A DNA stretch of 64,000 nucleotides from JAWVFM01 sp963739355 (GTDB taxonomy: Bacteria; Actinomycetota; Thermoleophilia; Solirubrobacterales; 70-9): assembly GCA_963739355.1 (NCBI GenBank), contig CAVUAD010000012.1, positions 62,001-126,000 on the forward strand, read 5' to 3'. Every line of letters begins with the position of its first letter. Within the stretch, counting starts at the first letter, position 1. Below, piece after piece: positions 37,325 to 46,182 of the stretch. The notes under the pieces were generated by a model. The model was not told where the DNA came from, made no database searches, and was given only the letters and a program-made list of their open reading frames with translations. The position numbers and the translations under genes were made by a program.

Positions 37325-37681
37325 ATGAAGTACATGCTGCTGATCCACCAGGGAACGACCCCGCTGCCGGGCACTCCGGAGTGGGAAGAGCTCTCGCCCG
37401 AGGAGCAGGGCCAGGTCTTCGCGGCCTACAAGGAGGTCAACGAGACCCCCGGGATGACGCCCGGCGAGCGGATGGCCGACCCCGCGATGGCGACCACGGT
37501 CCGGGTGTCGAACGGCGAGACGCTCGCGACCGACGGGCCGTTCGCCGCCACGAAGGAGGCGCTGGGCGGTTACTGCTTCCTGGAGGCCGACGACCTCGAC
37601 GCGGCCATCGCGCTCGCGGCCAAGATCCCGGCGGCGAGCATGGGCGGCGCCGTCGAGGTCCGGCCGATGGCGAGCGGCTGA
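37325..37681 (+). CDS. YCII-related (DGPF) domain protein
   Basis: 118-residue dimeric alpha-beta protein of the YCII/DGPF family: N-terminal MKYMLLIHQG, the hallmark TDGPFAATKEALGGYCFLEA, and DAAIALAAKIPAASMGGAVE. Such proteins often sit next to extracytoplasmic sigma factors, but none is near here. Function unknown. ATG 37325 with a strong AAGAGGAGGA ribosome site. The repeat element at 37696 follows. Confidence 0.93.
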   Translation: MKYMLLIHQGTTPLPGTPEWEELSPEEQGQVFAAYKEVNETPGMTPGERMADPAMATTVRVSNGETLATDGPFAATKEALGGYCFLEADDLDAAIALAAKIPAASMGGAVEVRPMASG

Positions 37682-37695
37682 CAGCGTCAGCACGC

Positions 37696-37741
37696 CGAAC
37701 GTCCCAGACCCAGCGGTTGGCTTGGGGTTCCGGGACGTTCG
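37696..37741. repeat. 46-bp palindromic intergenic element, copy 2 (inverted relative to copy 1)
   Basis: Left arm CGAACGTCCCAGACCC, right arm GGGGTTCCGGGACGTTCG. Its reverse complement agrees with 25382-25427 in 39 of 46 positions, including the asymmetric block ACCGCTGGGT. It fills most of the 76-base gap between the convergent YCII and sedolisin genes, and may act as terminator for both. Confidence 0.9.
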
Positions 37742-37757
37742 GTGCGCTGGAGCTGAG

Positions 37758-38978
37758 CTAGAAGGCCCCGACTCCGTTCGGAGTCCCGAGGCCGGTTGGC
37801 CCGTCGAACCCGGCACCGGCGGTGCAGAGGTACGAGCCGCTGCAGCTGCCGTTGTTGCCGCTCGTCACGTCGAACAGCGACGACGTGTGCGAGTAGGGAT
37901 AGGACCCGTAGGTCACGGCCGCGCCGTTGCCGGCAAGCCCGTACACCGACGCGATGATCGGCGCGGACGCGCTGGTGCCGCCCACGACGCCCCAGCCGCT
38001 GAAGCACTGGCCGAGCAGCTTGGCGAGGCCGGTGCAGTTGGTGTCGTAGACGTTGACGCCGGTGTTCGGGTCGGCAACCGCGGACACGTCGGCGACGGTC
38101 CGCCTGCCGCAGCCCGAGTCGGTCTGCCAGGACTGCTTGGTCTCGTAGGCCGAGCAGCCGCTGCCCGAGCCGCTCCAGGCGCTCTCGGCGAAGCCGCGGC
38201 TGTTGGACGCCTTGCTCAGCGACGTGCCGCCCACCGCGGTCACGTACGGCGAGGCGGCGGGGTACTCGACCCCGTAGCCGTCATCGCCCGAGGACACCGT
38301 GATCGGGATGCCGGGATGGTTGAAATGCGAGTTGCTCGCGGGGTCGCCCGAGGTCTCCGAGCCTCCGTAGCTGTTGGAGATCGCGGTTGCGCCAAGCCTC
38401 GCCGCCGTGTCCTCGGCCGCATAGAGGTTGGTGTTCGCGTTCGAGCTCGCCTCCACGAGGAGGATGTGGCAGTTGGGGCAGGTGGCCGAGACCATGTCGA
38501 GGTCCAGGCTGATCTCCACCGCCCAGCTCTGGTTGTTGGACGGGTAGGAGCCCTGCACGCCGCTCTGGTTGACCTTCTTGAAGCAGCCGTTGGCCGTGGT
38601 GCAGGACGGCAGGCCGTACGCCGAGCGGTAGGCCGCGAGGTCCGCCTCGGCGGTCTTGTCGTCGTAGGCGTCGACGATCGCGATCGTCTGCCCGGATCCC
38701 GCGGTCCCGGAGGGCAGCTTGTAGGCGCCCTGGATGTCGCTTGGGCCGTAACCGCCGGCCGGCGCGGCCGCCGCAAGTGGAACCTTCCTGAGGTTGGCGA
38801 GGAGCTTCAGCTCGCAATGCGAGCGGCCAGCGCGCAGATCCAGCGCGCAGGCGCCGGGGATGACCTTGTGGACCGGAAGGTCGAGCTTGCCCGCCGCGGA
38901 CGCGCCGCCGGGGGCGAGGATCAGGATCGAGCCCGCGAGCACCGCAACGGCGGACGCAAGGCGAGTGGGTGAGCGCAT
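37758..38978 (-). CDS. Secreted sedolisin-family (S53) peptidase without long propeptide
   Basis: 406 residues. Signal peptide about 1-29 (SAVAVLAGSILILAPGGASA). Sedolisin triad: SWAVEISLDLDM (Glu155, Asp159), ITVSSGDDGYG (oxyanion Asp) and GGTSASAP (Ser nucleophile); TIAIVDAYDDKTAEADLAAY opens the fold. Classical sedolisins have a kumamolisin-type prodomain of about 180 residues; here only about 50 residues (Cys-rich CALDLRAGRSHCEL) lie between the signal and the catalytic domain. Several Cys suggest disulfides outside the cell. Start ATG 38978 with AAGGCG; the frame is open to 39020. Confidence 0.92.
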   Translation of the reverse strand: MRSPTRLASAVAVLAGSILILAPGGASAAGKLDLPVHKVIPGACALDLRAGRSHCELKLLANLRKVPLAAAAPAGGYGPSDIQGAYKLPSGTAGSGQTIAIVDAYDDKTAEADLAAYRSAYGLPSCTTANGCFKKVNQSGVQGSYPSNNQSWAVEISLDLDMVSATCPNCHILLVEASSNANTNLYAAEDTAARLGATAISNSYGGSETSGDPASNSHFNHPGIPITVSSGDDGYGVEYPAASPYVTAVGGTSLSKASNSRGFAESAWSGSGSGCSAYETKQSWQTDSGCGRRTVADVSAVADPNTGVNVYDTNCTGLAKLLGQCFSGWGVVGGTSASAPIIASVYGLAGNGAAVTYGSYPYSHTSSLFDVTSGNNGSCSGSYLCTAGAGFDGPTGLGTPNGVGAF

Positions 38979-38993
38979 CGAGGACGCCTTTCT

Positions 38994-39011
38994 CCGGCGT
39001 CGTGACGCCGG
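38994..39011. promoter_or_regulatory. 18-bp palindrome in front of the sedolisin gene
   Basis: CCGGCGTCGTGACGCCGG: perfect 8-bp arms around GT, 16 bases upstream of the ATG at 38978 (minus strand). Could be a repressor operator or a 5' UTR hairpin. The remaining space to the response regulator gene is only 60 bases. Confidence 0.45.
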
Positions 39012-39071
39012 CCGTCTCAAACTGGTGGTTATGAGTGAGGGCCGGCTATCCCTACCCGGCCGGCGGAGACT

Positions 39072-39716
39072 CTAGCGGCCCTCGAGGAACGCGAGGACGG
39101 CAAGCACGCGGCGGTGGTCCGCCGACGTCGCGGGCAGGTCGAGCTTCCAGAAGATGTTCGAGACGTGCTTCTCCACGGCGCGCTCGGTCACCACGAGCTG
39201 CGCCGCGATCCCGCCGTTGGAGCGGCCCTCGGCGAGCAGCGCGAGGACCTCGCGCTCGCGCGGCGTTAGCAGCTCCAGTCGCTCGCGCCTGGAGTGTCCG
39301 AGGAGCTCCGCGACCGCCTCCGGATCCAAGGCGGTGCCGCCCTCCGCAACCCGCCTGACGTCCTCCACGAACTGCTTCGGGTCGGCGACCCGGTCCTTCA
39401 GGAGGTATCCGATGCCGCCCTGGCCGCCGGCGAGCAGCTCCCGGGCGTAGGTGCGCTCCACGTACTGCGAGAGGATCACGATCGGCAGCCCGGGCCGCCG
39501 CTCCCTGGCGGCGATCGCCGCGCGCACTCCCTCGTCCGTTAAGCCGGGCGGCAACCGGACGTCGACGACGCAGACGTCCGGTTGCTCGGCGTCGACGGCG
39601 GCCAGGAACGCATCGGCGTCGCCCACCGCGGCGACGACCTCGGCGTCGTGGGTAGACAGCAGGCGCTCGAGGCCGTCGCGGAGCAGGGCGTTGTCCTCGC
39701 AGACGACTACCCGCAT
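39072..39716 (-). CDS. LuxR/NarL-family response regulator
   Basis: 214 residues. Receiver domain about 1-120 with acidic pocket CEDNALLRDGL, phosphoacceptor Asp52 in CVVDVRLPPG, and Lys in GYLLKDRVADPKQF. C-terminal LuxR helix-turn-helix: ELLTPREREVLALLAEGRSN and TERAVEKHVSNIFWKLDL. Its start lies inside the 3' end of the kinase gene (10-base overlap), so the pair is co-translated. Targets unknown. Confidence 0.96.
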   Translation of the reverse strand: MRVVVCEDNALLRDGLERLLSTHDAEVVAAVGDADAFLAAVDAEQPDVCVVDVRLPPGLTDEGVRAAIAARERRPGLPIVILSQYVERTYARELLAGGQGGIGYLLKDRVADPKQFVEDVRRVAEGGTALDPEAVAELLGHSRRERLELLTPREREVLALLAEGRSNGGIAAQLVVTERAVEKHVSNIFWKLDLPATSADHRRVLAVLAFLEGR

Positions 39717-41035
39717 GGGATCCCGGCACTCAGCACCGTCGGTCCATCGGCCGGGCTGGAGACCTCGAGATGGCCGTCGATCGCGCCGACCCGCTTGCGC
39801 AACCCCTGGAGGCCCGAGCCCGCGGGGTCGGCGCCGCCGCTGCCGTCGTCTTCGATCCGGACGGTGAGGGTGCCCTCACGGCTCTCGACGCGGACCCGTG
39901 CCCGGCTCCCGCCCGCGTGCTTGGCGGCGTTCGTGAGCCCCTCGGCGACGACGAAGTACGCCGCGCTCTGCACGGCCTCCGGAAGCTCGTCGAGCTCCCC
40001 GATCAGCGTGATGTCGACCGGCAGCGGCGAGCGCTCCGCCAGCGCGTCGAGCGCGGTGGCGAGCCCCCGCTCCTCGAGGAGCGCCGGGCGCATCCCCCGC
40101 GACAGGTCGCGGAGCTCGGCGACCGCGACGAGCGCCTCGTCGCGGGCACGGCGCACGGTCTCCCGGGCGGCGGCGGGGTTGTCGGCAAGCTCCTCCTCCG
40201 CCATCCCGAGCTCCATCGCCAGCGCGACGAGCCGGGCCTGCGCTCCGTCGTGCAGGTCGCGCTCGATGCGCTCGAGCTGCGACTGCGCCGCCTCGACTGC
40301 CCCCGAGCGCGACCGGGCCAGCTCGTCGACCCGGCCTCGGAGCCGCTGCGCTTCGGACGGCGCGAGGATGCTCTTGGCCAGGGCGGAGTGGCCCCCCGCG
40401 ACGCCGCGGTTGAGCAGCAGAGCGAGCGGCAGGAGGGCGAGGCCGATGCCCATCGTCAGGAACGCCGTGCCGGCCGAGTGGACCGTGTACAGGCCGAGGT
40501 TCATCGTCGCGACCTGGTCGCCCGGGTTCGGCACCGCGCTCCACCAGATGGGCATGCTGATGTACCCGAGCACCAGTGCGGTGGTCGTCAGGGCGGCCAG
40601 GGACACCGCGAAGCCCGCGATCGAGTTCAGGACGAGCCACCCGAGGTCCTTCCAGGTCTGCGGGTCACCGGTAACCGTCCGGATCCGGGCGAGAACACCC
40701 GTGTGCTCGGGCCGGCGGTAGACCGCCTCGACGGTCTCCCCGCGCACCCAGCCCGCCAGCCGGCGATCGATCCAGGTGGTGGCGCGGAACACGTAGATCG
40801 TCCCGAGCCAGACGAAGATCCCGACCACCAGGACGAGGAGGCTCACGGTCAGCGACAGCCCGGTGACCCAGACGACGAAGCCGAGGATGCTGCTGGCAAA
40901 CACCGCCCCGAGGTAGGCGAGGTCCCGCCCGACCCGCCCGGCGAGGGCGCGGAGGGGGTGCTGTCGCGGAGCCTGCTCCCGCTCGAGTGTCGCAAGGGGA
41001 ATCGTCGTGGCCTCTTCGGTGATTGCGCTCATCAT
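39707..41035 (-). CDS. Two-component sensor histidine kinase (HisKA_3 type)
   Basis: 442 residues. The N-terminal half has about six hydrophobic segments: AYLGAVFASSILGFVVWVTG, LTVSLLVLVVGIFVWLGTIY, GFAVSLAALTTTALVLGYIS and FLTMGIGLALLPLALLL, with a putative sensor loop of DUF-type. The dimerisation/phosphoacceptor helix is IERDLHDGAQARLVALAMEL; the ATPase domain shows EGLTNAAKHAGGSRARV (N box), IEDDGSGG and GSGLQGLRKRVGAIDG (G boxes). Two adjacent ATGs (41035, 41032) follow GAAGGAG. Signal unknown. Confidence 0.95.
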   Translation of the reverse strand: MMSAITEEATTIPLATLEREQAPRQHPLRALAGRVGRDLAYLGAVFASSILGFVVWVTGLSLTVSLLVLVVGIFVWLGTIYVFRATTWIDRRLAGWVRGETVEAVYRRPEHTGVLARIRTVTGDPQTWKDLGWLVLNSIAGFAVSLAALTTTALVLGYISMPIWWSAVPNPGDQVATMNLGLYTVHSAGTAFLTMGIGLALLPLALLLNRGVAGGHSALAKSILAPSEAQRLRGRVDELARSRSGAVEAAQSQLERIERDLHDGAQARLVALAMELGMAEEELADNPAAARETVRRARDEALVAVAELRDLSRGMRPALLEERGLATALDALAERSPLPVDITLIGELDELPEAVQSAAYFVVAEGLTNAAKHAGGSRARVRVESREGTLTVRIEDDGSGGADPAGSGLQGLRKRVGAIDGHLEVSSPADGPTVLSAGIPCG

Positions 41036-41204
41036 GATCGTTCTCCTTCGGTTGATTGAGCCGGAAACGAGCATGGCGGCCGGCGAGGCGCGCGCCAATT
41101 GGGCCGACAGGCGTCTCGATGGTGGGGACAGCAACACCCTGCAGGCGGCGGCCCACGCCTGGGTGACGCTCAAGACTGCGTGCCGACCACCCGATAGGTG
41201 GAAG

Positions 41205-41630
41205 GTGAGGCGTGCGCATGCGTCGATCGTTCTCTTCCTACTGCTCGGCTGCGGGCTGATCGCGGGCTGCGGTGACACGGCCGCGGGCGGGGCCGACCAA
41301 CACTTCCTCGTCAGCGAACGTGACTTCCACATCGACGCGCCGGCCGAGGTGAACGCGGGCCCGACCGAGCTCACGGTCGACAACAACGGCCCGGACGACC
41401 ATGAGCTGATCGTGGTGCGCGGGCGGCGCGCGAGCCTGCCGGTGCGCGCGGACGGGCTGACCATCGACGAGGACGCGATCGAGCATCGGGAGGCGGGCGC
41501 CCTGGAGCCGGCCACCCCCGGCGCCAAGCGCGATGTCGAGGTCGACCTCAGGCCGGGCCACTACGTGATGTTCTGCAACATGTACGGCCACTTCATGGCC
41601 GGCATGCACACGGACCTGGTGGTCCGGTGA
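41205..41630 (+). CDS. Cupredoxin-like lipoprotein
   Basis: About 141 residues. Lipoprotein signal: hydrophobic IVLFLLLGCGLIAGC with lipobox LIAGC (Cys22). The mature part is a plastocyanin-like beta-sandwich: NGPDDHELIVVRG gives a His, and YVMFCNMYGHFMAGMHTDLV gives Cys, His and Met in type-1 copper spacing. It could carry electrons or bind copper outside the membrane. GTG 41205 is chosen because it opens directly before the signal peptide; ribosome site GGTGGAAG is close. The frame is open back to 41007. ATGA-like overlap with the next gene at 41627. Confidence 0.8.
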   Translation: MRRAHASIVLFLLLGCGLIAGCGDTAAGGADQHFLVSERDFHIDAPAEVNAGPTELTVDNNGPDDHELIVVRGRRASLPVRADGLTIDEDAIEHREAGALEPATPGAKRDVEVDLRPGHYVMFCNMYGHFMAGMHTDLVVR

Positions 41631-43972
41631 TCCGGCCGCGGGACTCCGAGATCCGCCCCTTCGCCTCGCGCGGCCGGCGTGCGGTGGTCGGGATCCTGGT
41701 GACCATCGCGCTCGTCTCGGCGCTGACCGTCGTGCTCTCGATCCGGGCCACCAAGGGCTCCCAGCATCGCGCCGTCGTCGTCGAGATCGCGGAGCGCCAG
41801 CGGACTCTCACGGAGCGCTACGTGCAGGCCCTGATCCTCAGGCAGACGGGGGCCCAGACGGATCCCGGCGTGACCGCCAGGCTGCTGCGCCAGAGCGCGA
41901 ACGCGCTGATCTCGGGCGGCACGGCCCCGGGCGTGGAGGGAGACGACGACGAGACCGAGCTGCCGGCCACGACGGATCCCGAGGCTCTCGCGCAGCTGGA
42001 GCAGGAGCGCCGGTTGGTGAGCGACCTCACGCGAAGCGGGGCGGCCTATCTCGCGGGACGGCCAGTGTCCGCGGTGCCTCTCACGGCCAGGGAGAACCCT
42101 GAGCGCGGTGGATTCGCCCGCATCCGCGACCTCGCCGCGGTCACCTCGAACGTCTCGCTGAACGTCGCCCGCACGATCGCCCAGGAGGCCGACGCCAAGG
42201 TGAACGGCCTGATCACGACCCAGGTGATCCTCGGCTCGGTTGGCCTCCTCATCTCGGTCCTGCTCGCCCTCGCCCTGGTCGCCGCCACGCGCCGCCAGAT
42301 CGTCCACTTCCGCAGCCTCGTCAGGGCCTCGACCGACCTCGTGATCGTCCTCGGGCGGGGTGGATGCCGCTACGTGTCGGGCTCCGTGACCGAGCTGCTC
42401 GGCAGGTCGGAGGAGGAGCTGCTCGGTCCTGGGTTCGACGAGATCGTCCATCCGGACGATCGCCAGGCCGTCGCCGAGATCGCCGAGGGCAGGGAGCTCC
42501 GCGGCGCGATCTTCCGCCTGCTAGACCGCCACGGCGAGTGGCGCCAGATCGAAGCGCACGTCACCGACCTTCGTGAGGACCGCCACATCCGTGGACTGGT
42601 GCTGAACGCCCGGGACATCAGCGAGCAGATCCGCCTGGAGGGCGAGCTGACGCGCCAGGCGTTCTACGACGGCATCACCGGCCTGCCGAACCGAGCCCTG
42701 TTCCGCGACCGCCTCGCCCAGGCGCTGGCGCGAGCCAGGCGCACGAGCGAGTCGCTGGCCGTTCTGCTCCTCGATCTCGACGGCTTCAAGCAGATCAACG
42801 ACAGCCTTGGACATGACGCGGGCGACCGCCTCCTGCGCGCCGTCGCCGAGCGCTTCGGCGAGGTCAGCCGCCCCACCGACACGCTCGCCAGGCTCGGCGG
42901 CGACGAGTTCACGCTGCTGGTCGAGGGCGCGGGCGATCACGAGGCGGCGGCCGTCGCCAAGCGCCTCCTCGACAGCCTGGCCCTGCCGTTCTCGGTCGGC
43001 GAACAGGAGCTGCAGGTCCGCGCCAGCATCGGGATGGTGCTTGCCGCCGCCGGAGCCAGCGGCGCCGAGGACATGATCCGCGACGCCGACCTCGCCATGT
43101 ACGCGGCCAAGGAGGCCGGCCGCAACCGCTACGAGATCTACCGCGCCGAGATGGCCGACGAGCTCGGCGAGCGCCTCGGCCTCGAGCAGGACCTGCGCCA
43201 GGCCCTCGCCCGCGGCGAGCTCAGCGTCCACTACCAGCCCGAGGTCAACCTCGAGAGCGAGTCGATCGTCGGCGTCGAGGCGCTGCTGCGCTGGAGCTCG
43301 CCGACGCGCGGCCCCGTCTCCCCCGGGCTGTTCATCCCGCTCGCCGAGCAGACGAGCCTCATCCTCGAGCTTGGAGCCTTCGTCCTGAACGAGGCCTGCA
43401 GCCAGGCCGCCGACTGGCGGGACAAGGGGCTGCTGCCCGACAGCTTCGCGGTCTGGGTCAACGTCTCCGGCAAGCAGCTCACCCACGGCGGGGTCGAGCA
43501 CGCGGTTCGCGAGGCGCTCGCCCACTCGGGCCTCAGCCCGGACCAGCTTGGCCTCGAGGTGACCGAAACCGCGATCGTCCAGGGCTCGCCCGACGGCCAC
43601 GCGCGACGCGAGCTGGCGGCGCTTCACGAGCTTGGGGTGCGCATCGCCATCGACGACTTCGGCACCGGCTTCTCGGCGCTCGGGCAGCTGCGGAACTTCC
43701 CGATCGACATGCTGAAGATCGACCGCTCGTTCGTCCAGGGGGTCGAGACCGACGCGAAGGACGCGGCGATCGTCGCCAACGTCGTCGGGCTTGCGCACTC
43801 TCTCGGCGTCCCGGCGATCGCGGAGGGCATCGAGTCCGCGGGCCAGTGCGACTCGCTGCGGACGATCGGCTGCGACCTCGCTCAGGGCTTCCTATTCGCG
43901 CGCCCGGCGCCCCCCGACGAGGTGGCCGAGCTCCTGGACCGGGGCCGCCCCCGGGCGATGGCCTCCTCGTAA
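41627..43972 (+). CDS. Membrane-bound PAS-GGDEF-EAL cyclic-di-GMP protein
   Basis: 781 residues. Two membrane helices (AVVGILVTIALVSALTVVLS and VGLLISVLLALALVAATR) enclose an outside sensor region of about 150 residues; then a PAS domain (about 225-340; LGRSEEELLGPGFDEIVHP), GGDEF domain with TLARLGGDEFTLLVEG (intact GGDEF) and EAL domain with VGVEALLRWSS (EAL intact) and IAIDDFGTGFSALGQL. Both cyclase and phosphodiesterase activities are possible. Overlaps the cupredoxin gene by 4 bases, suggesting that the pair senses copper or redox, an inference. Confidence 0.95.
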   Translation: MIRPRDSEIRPFASRGRRAVVGILVTIALVSALTVVLSIRATKGSQHRAVVVEIAERQRTLTERYVQALILRQTGAQTDPGVTARLLRQSANALISGGTAPGVEGDDDETELPATTDPEALAQLEQERRLVSDLTRSGAAYLAGRPVSAVPLTARENPERGGFARIRDLAAVTSNVSLNVARTIAQEADAKVNGLITTQVILGSVGLLISVLLALALVAATRRQIVHFRSLVRASTDLVIVLGRGGCRYVSGSVTELLGRSEEELLGPGFDEIVHPDDRQAVAEIAEGRELRGAIFRLLDRHGEWRQIEAHVTDLREDRHIRGLVLNARDISEQIRLEGELTRQAFYDGITGLPNRALFRDRLAQALARARRTSESLAVLLLDLDGFKQINDSLGHDAGDRLLRAVAERFGEVSRPTDTLARLGGDEFTLLVEGAGDHEAAAVAKRLLDSLALPFSVGEQELQVRASIGMVLAAAGASGAEDMIRDADLAMYAAKEAGRNRYEIYRAEMADELGERLGLEQDLRQALARGELSVHYQPEVNLESESIVGVEALLRWSSPTRGPVSPGLFIPLAEQTSLILELGAFVLNEACSQAADWRDKGLLPDSFAVWVNVSGKQLTHGGVEHAVREALAHSGLSPDQLGLEVTETAIVQGSPDGHARRELAALHELGVRIAIDDFGTGFSALGQLRNFPIDMLKIDRSFVQGVETDAKDAAIVANVVGLAHSLGVPAIAEGIESAGQCDSLRTIGCDLAQGFLFARPAPPDEVAELLDRGRPRAMASS

Positions 43973-43973
43973 A

Positions 43974-44011
43974 CCCTCAACCCTCCTAAAGGGGTCAGAC
44001 CCCCTTGAGGG
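43974..44011. repeat. GGGGTCWGACCCC palindrome, copy D, with flanking CCCTCAA/TTGAGGG arms
   Basis: Core GGGGTCAGACCCC at 43991-44003, preceded by CTAAA, and enclosed by the outer inverted repeat CCCTCAA (43974-43980) and TTGAGGG (44005-44011). Directly after the GGDEF/EAL gene stop. Could end transcription of that gene. Confidence 0.85.
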
Positions 44012-44068
44012 ATTGTTGCCGCATGCGCGCGGCGACGAACGGAAGCTCGCTCGCTTCGTTGCGAAGTC

Positions 44069-45661
44069 GTGTGCGAGGCTTCGGCGGTGAGCGCCGAGGG
44101 CCCAGACAACCCAGCCCGGGCCGACCTCGCCGAGGCGATGAGCCGGCGGGAGGCAACGCTGGACGCGGCCCGCCCGGAGGCCGTGGAGCGCCGTCACGGC
44201 CGCGGGGGGCGAACCGCGCGTGAGAACGTCGCCGACCTCGTCGACCCAGGGAGCTTCGTTGAGTACGGCGGGCTGGCGGTTGCGGCCCAGCGCGGCCGGC
44301 GCTCGCTGGAGGAGCTTCGGGAGCGGACCCCTGGCGACGGGCTCGTGGCCGGGACCGCCCGAGTCAACGGTGAGCTGTTCGGCGAGCGCAGCGCCTGCGC
44401 GGTGCTCGCCTACGACTACATGGTGCTCGCCGGGACGCAGGGCGCCCTCGGGCATCGCAAGAAGGACCGGCTCTTCGAGCTGATCGAGAGAATGCGGCTG
44501 CCCACGGTCTTCTTCGCCGAGGGCGGCGGCGGTCGCCCCAGCGACACCGACTATCCGGTCGTCTCGGCCCTCGACACCAGGGCATTCGCGCTGTGGGCCA
44601 AGCTCTCCGGGCTGGTGCCGCGGATCGCCGTCGTCGCGGGCCGCTGCTTCGCAGGCAACGCCGTGATCGCGGGCTGCTCGGACCTGATCGTGGCGACCGA
44701 GAACGTCTCGCTCGGCATGGGCGGACCGGCGATGATCCAGGGCGGCGGGCTCGGGAAGGTGGACGCGGATGCGGTGGGCCCCCTGGAAATGCAGACCCGC
44801 AACGGCGTCATCGATGTGGTGGCCGCCGACGAGGCCGAGGCGGTGGCGGTCACCAAGCGAATCCTCGGCTACTTCCAGGGCGCAATCGAGCCGGGCCCGG
44901 CTCCGGACCAGGCACCGCTGCGCGAGATCGTGCCGGAGCGCCGGCGCCGGGCGTTTGCGGTCGGCCCGGTGATCGAGACGCTGGCGGATCGGAATTCCGT
45001 GACCTTCCTGCGCTCGGCGTTCGCTCCCGAGATGGTCACCGCCATCGGGCGAATCGAGGGGCGTGCGGTCGGGTTCATCGCAAACGATTCGATGCACATG
45101 GCCGGAGCGATCACCAGCGACGGCGCAGGCAAGGCCGCCCGGCTCATGCAGCTGTGCGACGCGTACGGCCTCCCGCTCGTCTCGCTTGTCGACACGCCGG
45201 GGATGATGGTCGGGCCGGAGGCCGAGTCGACCGGGCTCGTTCGTCACACCTCTCGCCTGCTGCTCGCCGGCGCCTCGCTGCGGGTGCCGCTGGTGGCCGT
45301 GGTCATGCGCCGCGGGTTTGGGCTCGGCGCGCAGGCGATGGTGGCGGGGAGCCTTCACGAGCCGCTCCTCACCGTGGCGTGGCCGGCGGCCGAGCTCGGG
45401 CCGATGGGCCTGGAGGGCGCCGTGCGGCTGGGGCTGCGGCGCGAGCTCGAGGCCATCGAGGACGAGGCCGAGCGCAACGCCCGCGTCCGGGAGCTGACCG
45501 AGGCGGCCGAGGAGAACGCCAAGGCCCTGAACGCCGCCACGCTGTTCGAGATCGACGACGTCATCGACCCTGCGGAGACGCGCGCGGTCATCGCGTCGAC
45601 GCTCGCCGCCGCGGCGCCCGCCGTCGATATCTCCGCGCGGCGCTTCGTCGACGCCTGGTAG
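44069..45661 (+). CDS. Acyl-CoA carboxylase carboxyltransferase subunit
   Basis: 530 residues, carboxyl-transferase (biotin-dependent) family as PccB/AccD types. Crotonase-fold halves: NVADLVDPGSFVEYGGLAV, YDYMVLAGTQGALGHRKKDR, GNAVIAGCSDLIVATEN in the N-half; FIANDSMHMAGAITSDGAGK, LVSLVDTPGMMVGPEAESTG and RRGFGLGAQAMVAGS in the C-half. It transfers CO2 from carboxybiotin to an acyl-CoA, but no biotin carboxylase/BCCP gene is adjacent, so the substrate is unknown. The N-terminus is more divergent than in true propionyl-CoA carboxylase. Starts GTG 44069 or GTG 44087. Confidence 0.88.
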   Translation: MCEASAVSAEGPDNPARADLAEAMSRREATLDAARPEAVERRHGRGGRTARENVADLVDPGSFVEYGGLAVAAQRGRRSLEELRERTPGDGLVAGTARVNGELFGERSACAVLAYDYMVLAGTQGALGHRKKDRLFELIERMRLPTVFFAEGGGGRPSDTDYPVVSALDTRAFALWAKLSGLVPRIAVVAGRCFAGNAVIAGCSDLIVATENVSLGMGGPAMIQGGGLGKVDADAVGPLEMQTRNGVIDVVAADEAEAVAVTKRILGYFQGAIEPGPAPDQAPLREIVPERRRRAFAVGPVIETLADRNSVTFLRSAFAPEMVTAIGRIEGRAVGFIANDSMHMAGAITSDGAGKAARLMQLCDAYGLPLVSLVDTPGMMVGPEAESTGLVRHTSRLLLAGASLRVPLVAVVMRRGFGLGAQAMVAGSLHEPLLTVAWPAAELGPMGLEGAVRLGLRRELEAIEDEAERNARVRELTEAAEENAKALNAATLFEIDDVIDPAETRAVIASTLAAAAPAVDISARRFVDAW

Positions 45662-45721
45662 CCGGCCCCGGGCGCTGGCTAGGCTTGGAGCAGGGCCGAG
45701 CAAGCGAGTCTGGAGGCAGCG

Positions 45722-46153
45722 ATGGCAACCGAGAGCAGCGCAACGACCGTCTGGGAGGGAAGCCTTACGAAGGGCCGGGGCACGACCACGCCGGCAAGCG
45801 GCGCGATTCCCGCCGTCGAGGTCACATGGGCCGCGCGAACCGAAGGCACCGAGGGCACGACTAGTCCAGAGGAGCTGCTCGCCGCGGCGCACGCCAGCTG
45901 CTACTGCATGGCGCTCTCCCACGAGCTGACTGAGGGCGGCAACGAGCCTGGGCGGCTGGAGGCAACGGCGACTGTCGAGTTCGTCGCCGGCGAAGGCGTC
46001 AAGTCCTCTCGCATCGTGGTCGCCGGCCGCGTCCCGGGCATCGACGCCGCCGCCTTCGAGGCCGCCGCCGCCGAGGCCGGCCGCAACTGTCCGATCTCCG
46101 CTGCCCTGGCGGGCAACGTCGAGATTGCGGTAGAGGCCGACCTGTTGGAGTAG
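45722..46153 (+). CDS. OsmC-family peroxiredoxin-like protein
   Basis: 143 residues; organic-hydroperoxide resistance family. Features: SPEELLAAAHASCYCMALSH, with the peroxidatic Cys of AHASCYCMAL, and EAGRNCPISAALAGNVEIA with the resolving Cys. 60 bases after the carboxyltransferase gene. The Cys-Tyr-Cys version is typical of the OsmC branch rather than Ohr. Confidence 0.94.
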   Translation: MATESSATTVWEGSLTKGRGTTTPASGAIPAVEVTWAARTEGTEGTTSPEELLAAAHASCYCMALSHELTEGGNEPGRLEATATVEFVAGEGVKSSRIVVAGRVPGIDAAAFEAAAAEAGRNCPISAALAGNVEIAVEADLLE

Positions 46154-46182
46154 CCCGCGTTTGAACCAACACCCAGGCCGAG

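Noticed and set aside
33822..37328. 1168-codon open frame on the plus strand across the subtilase gene
   Set aside because: It is antisense to a well-recognised protease with signal peptide and propeller repeats; its translation is Arg/Val/Gly-rich without motifs, a typical shadow in high-GC DNA.
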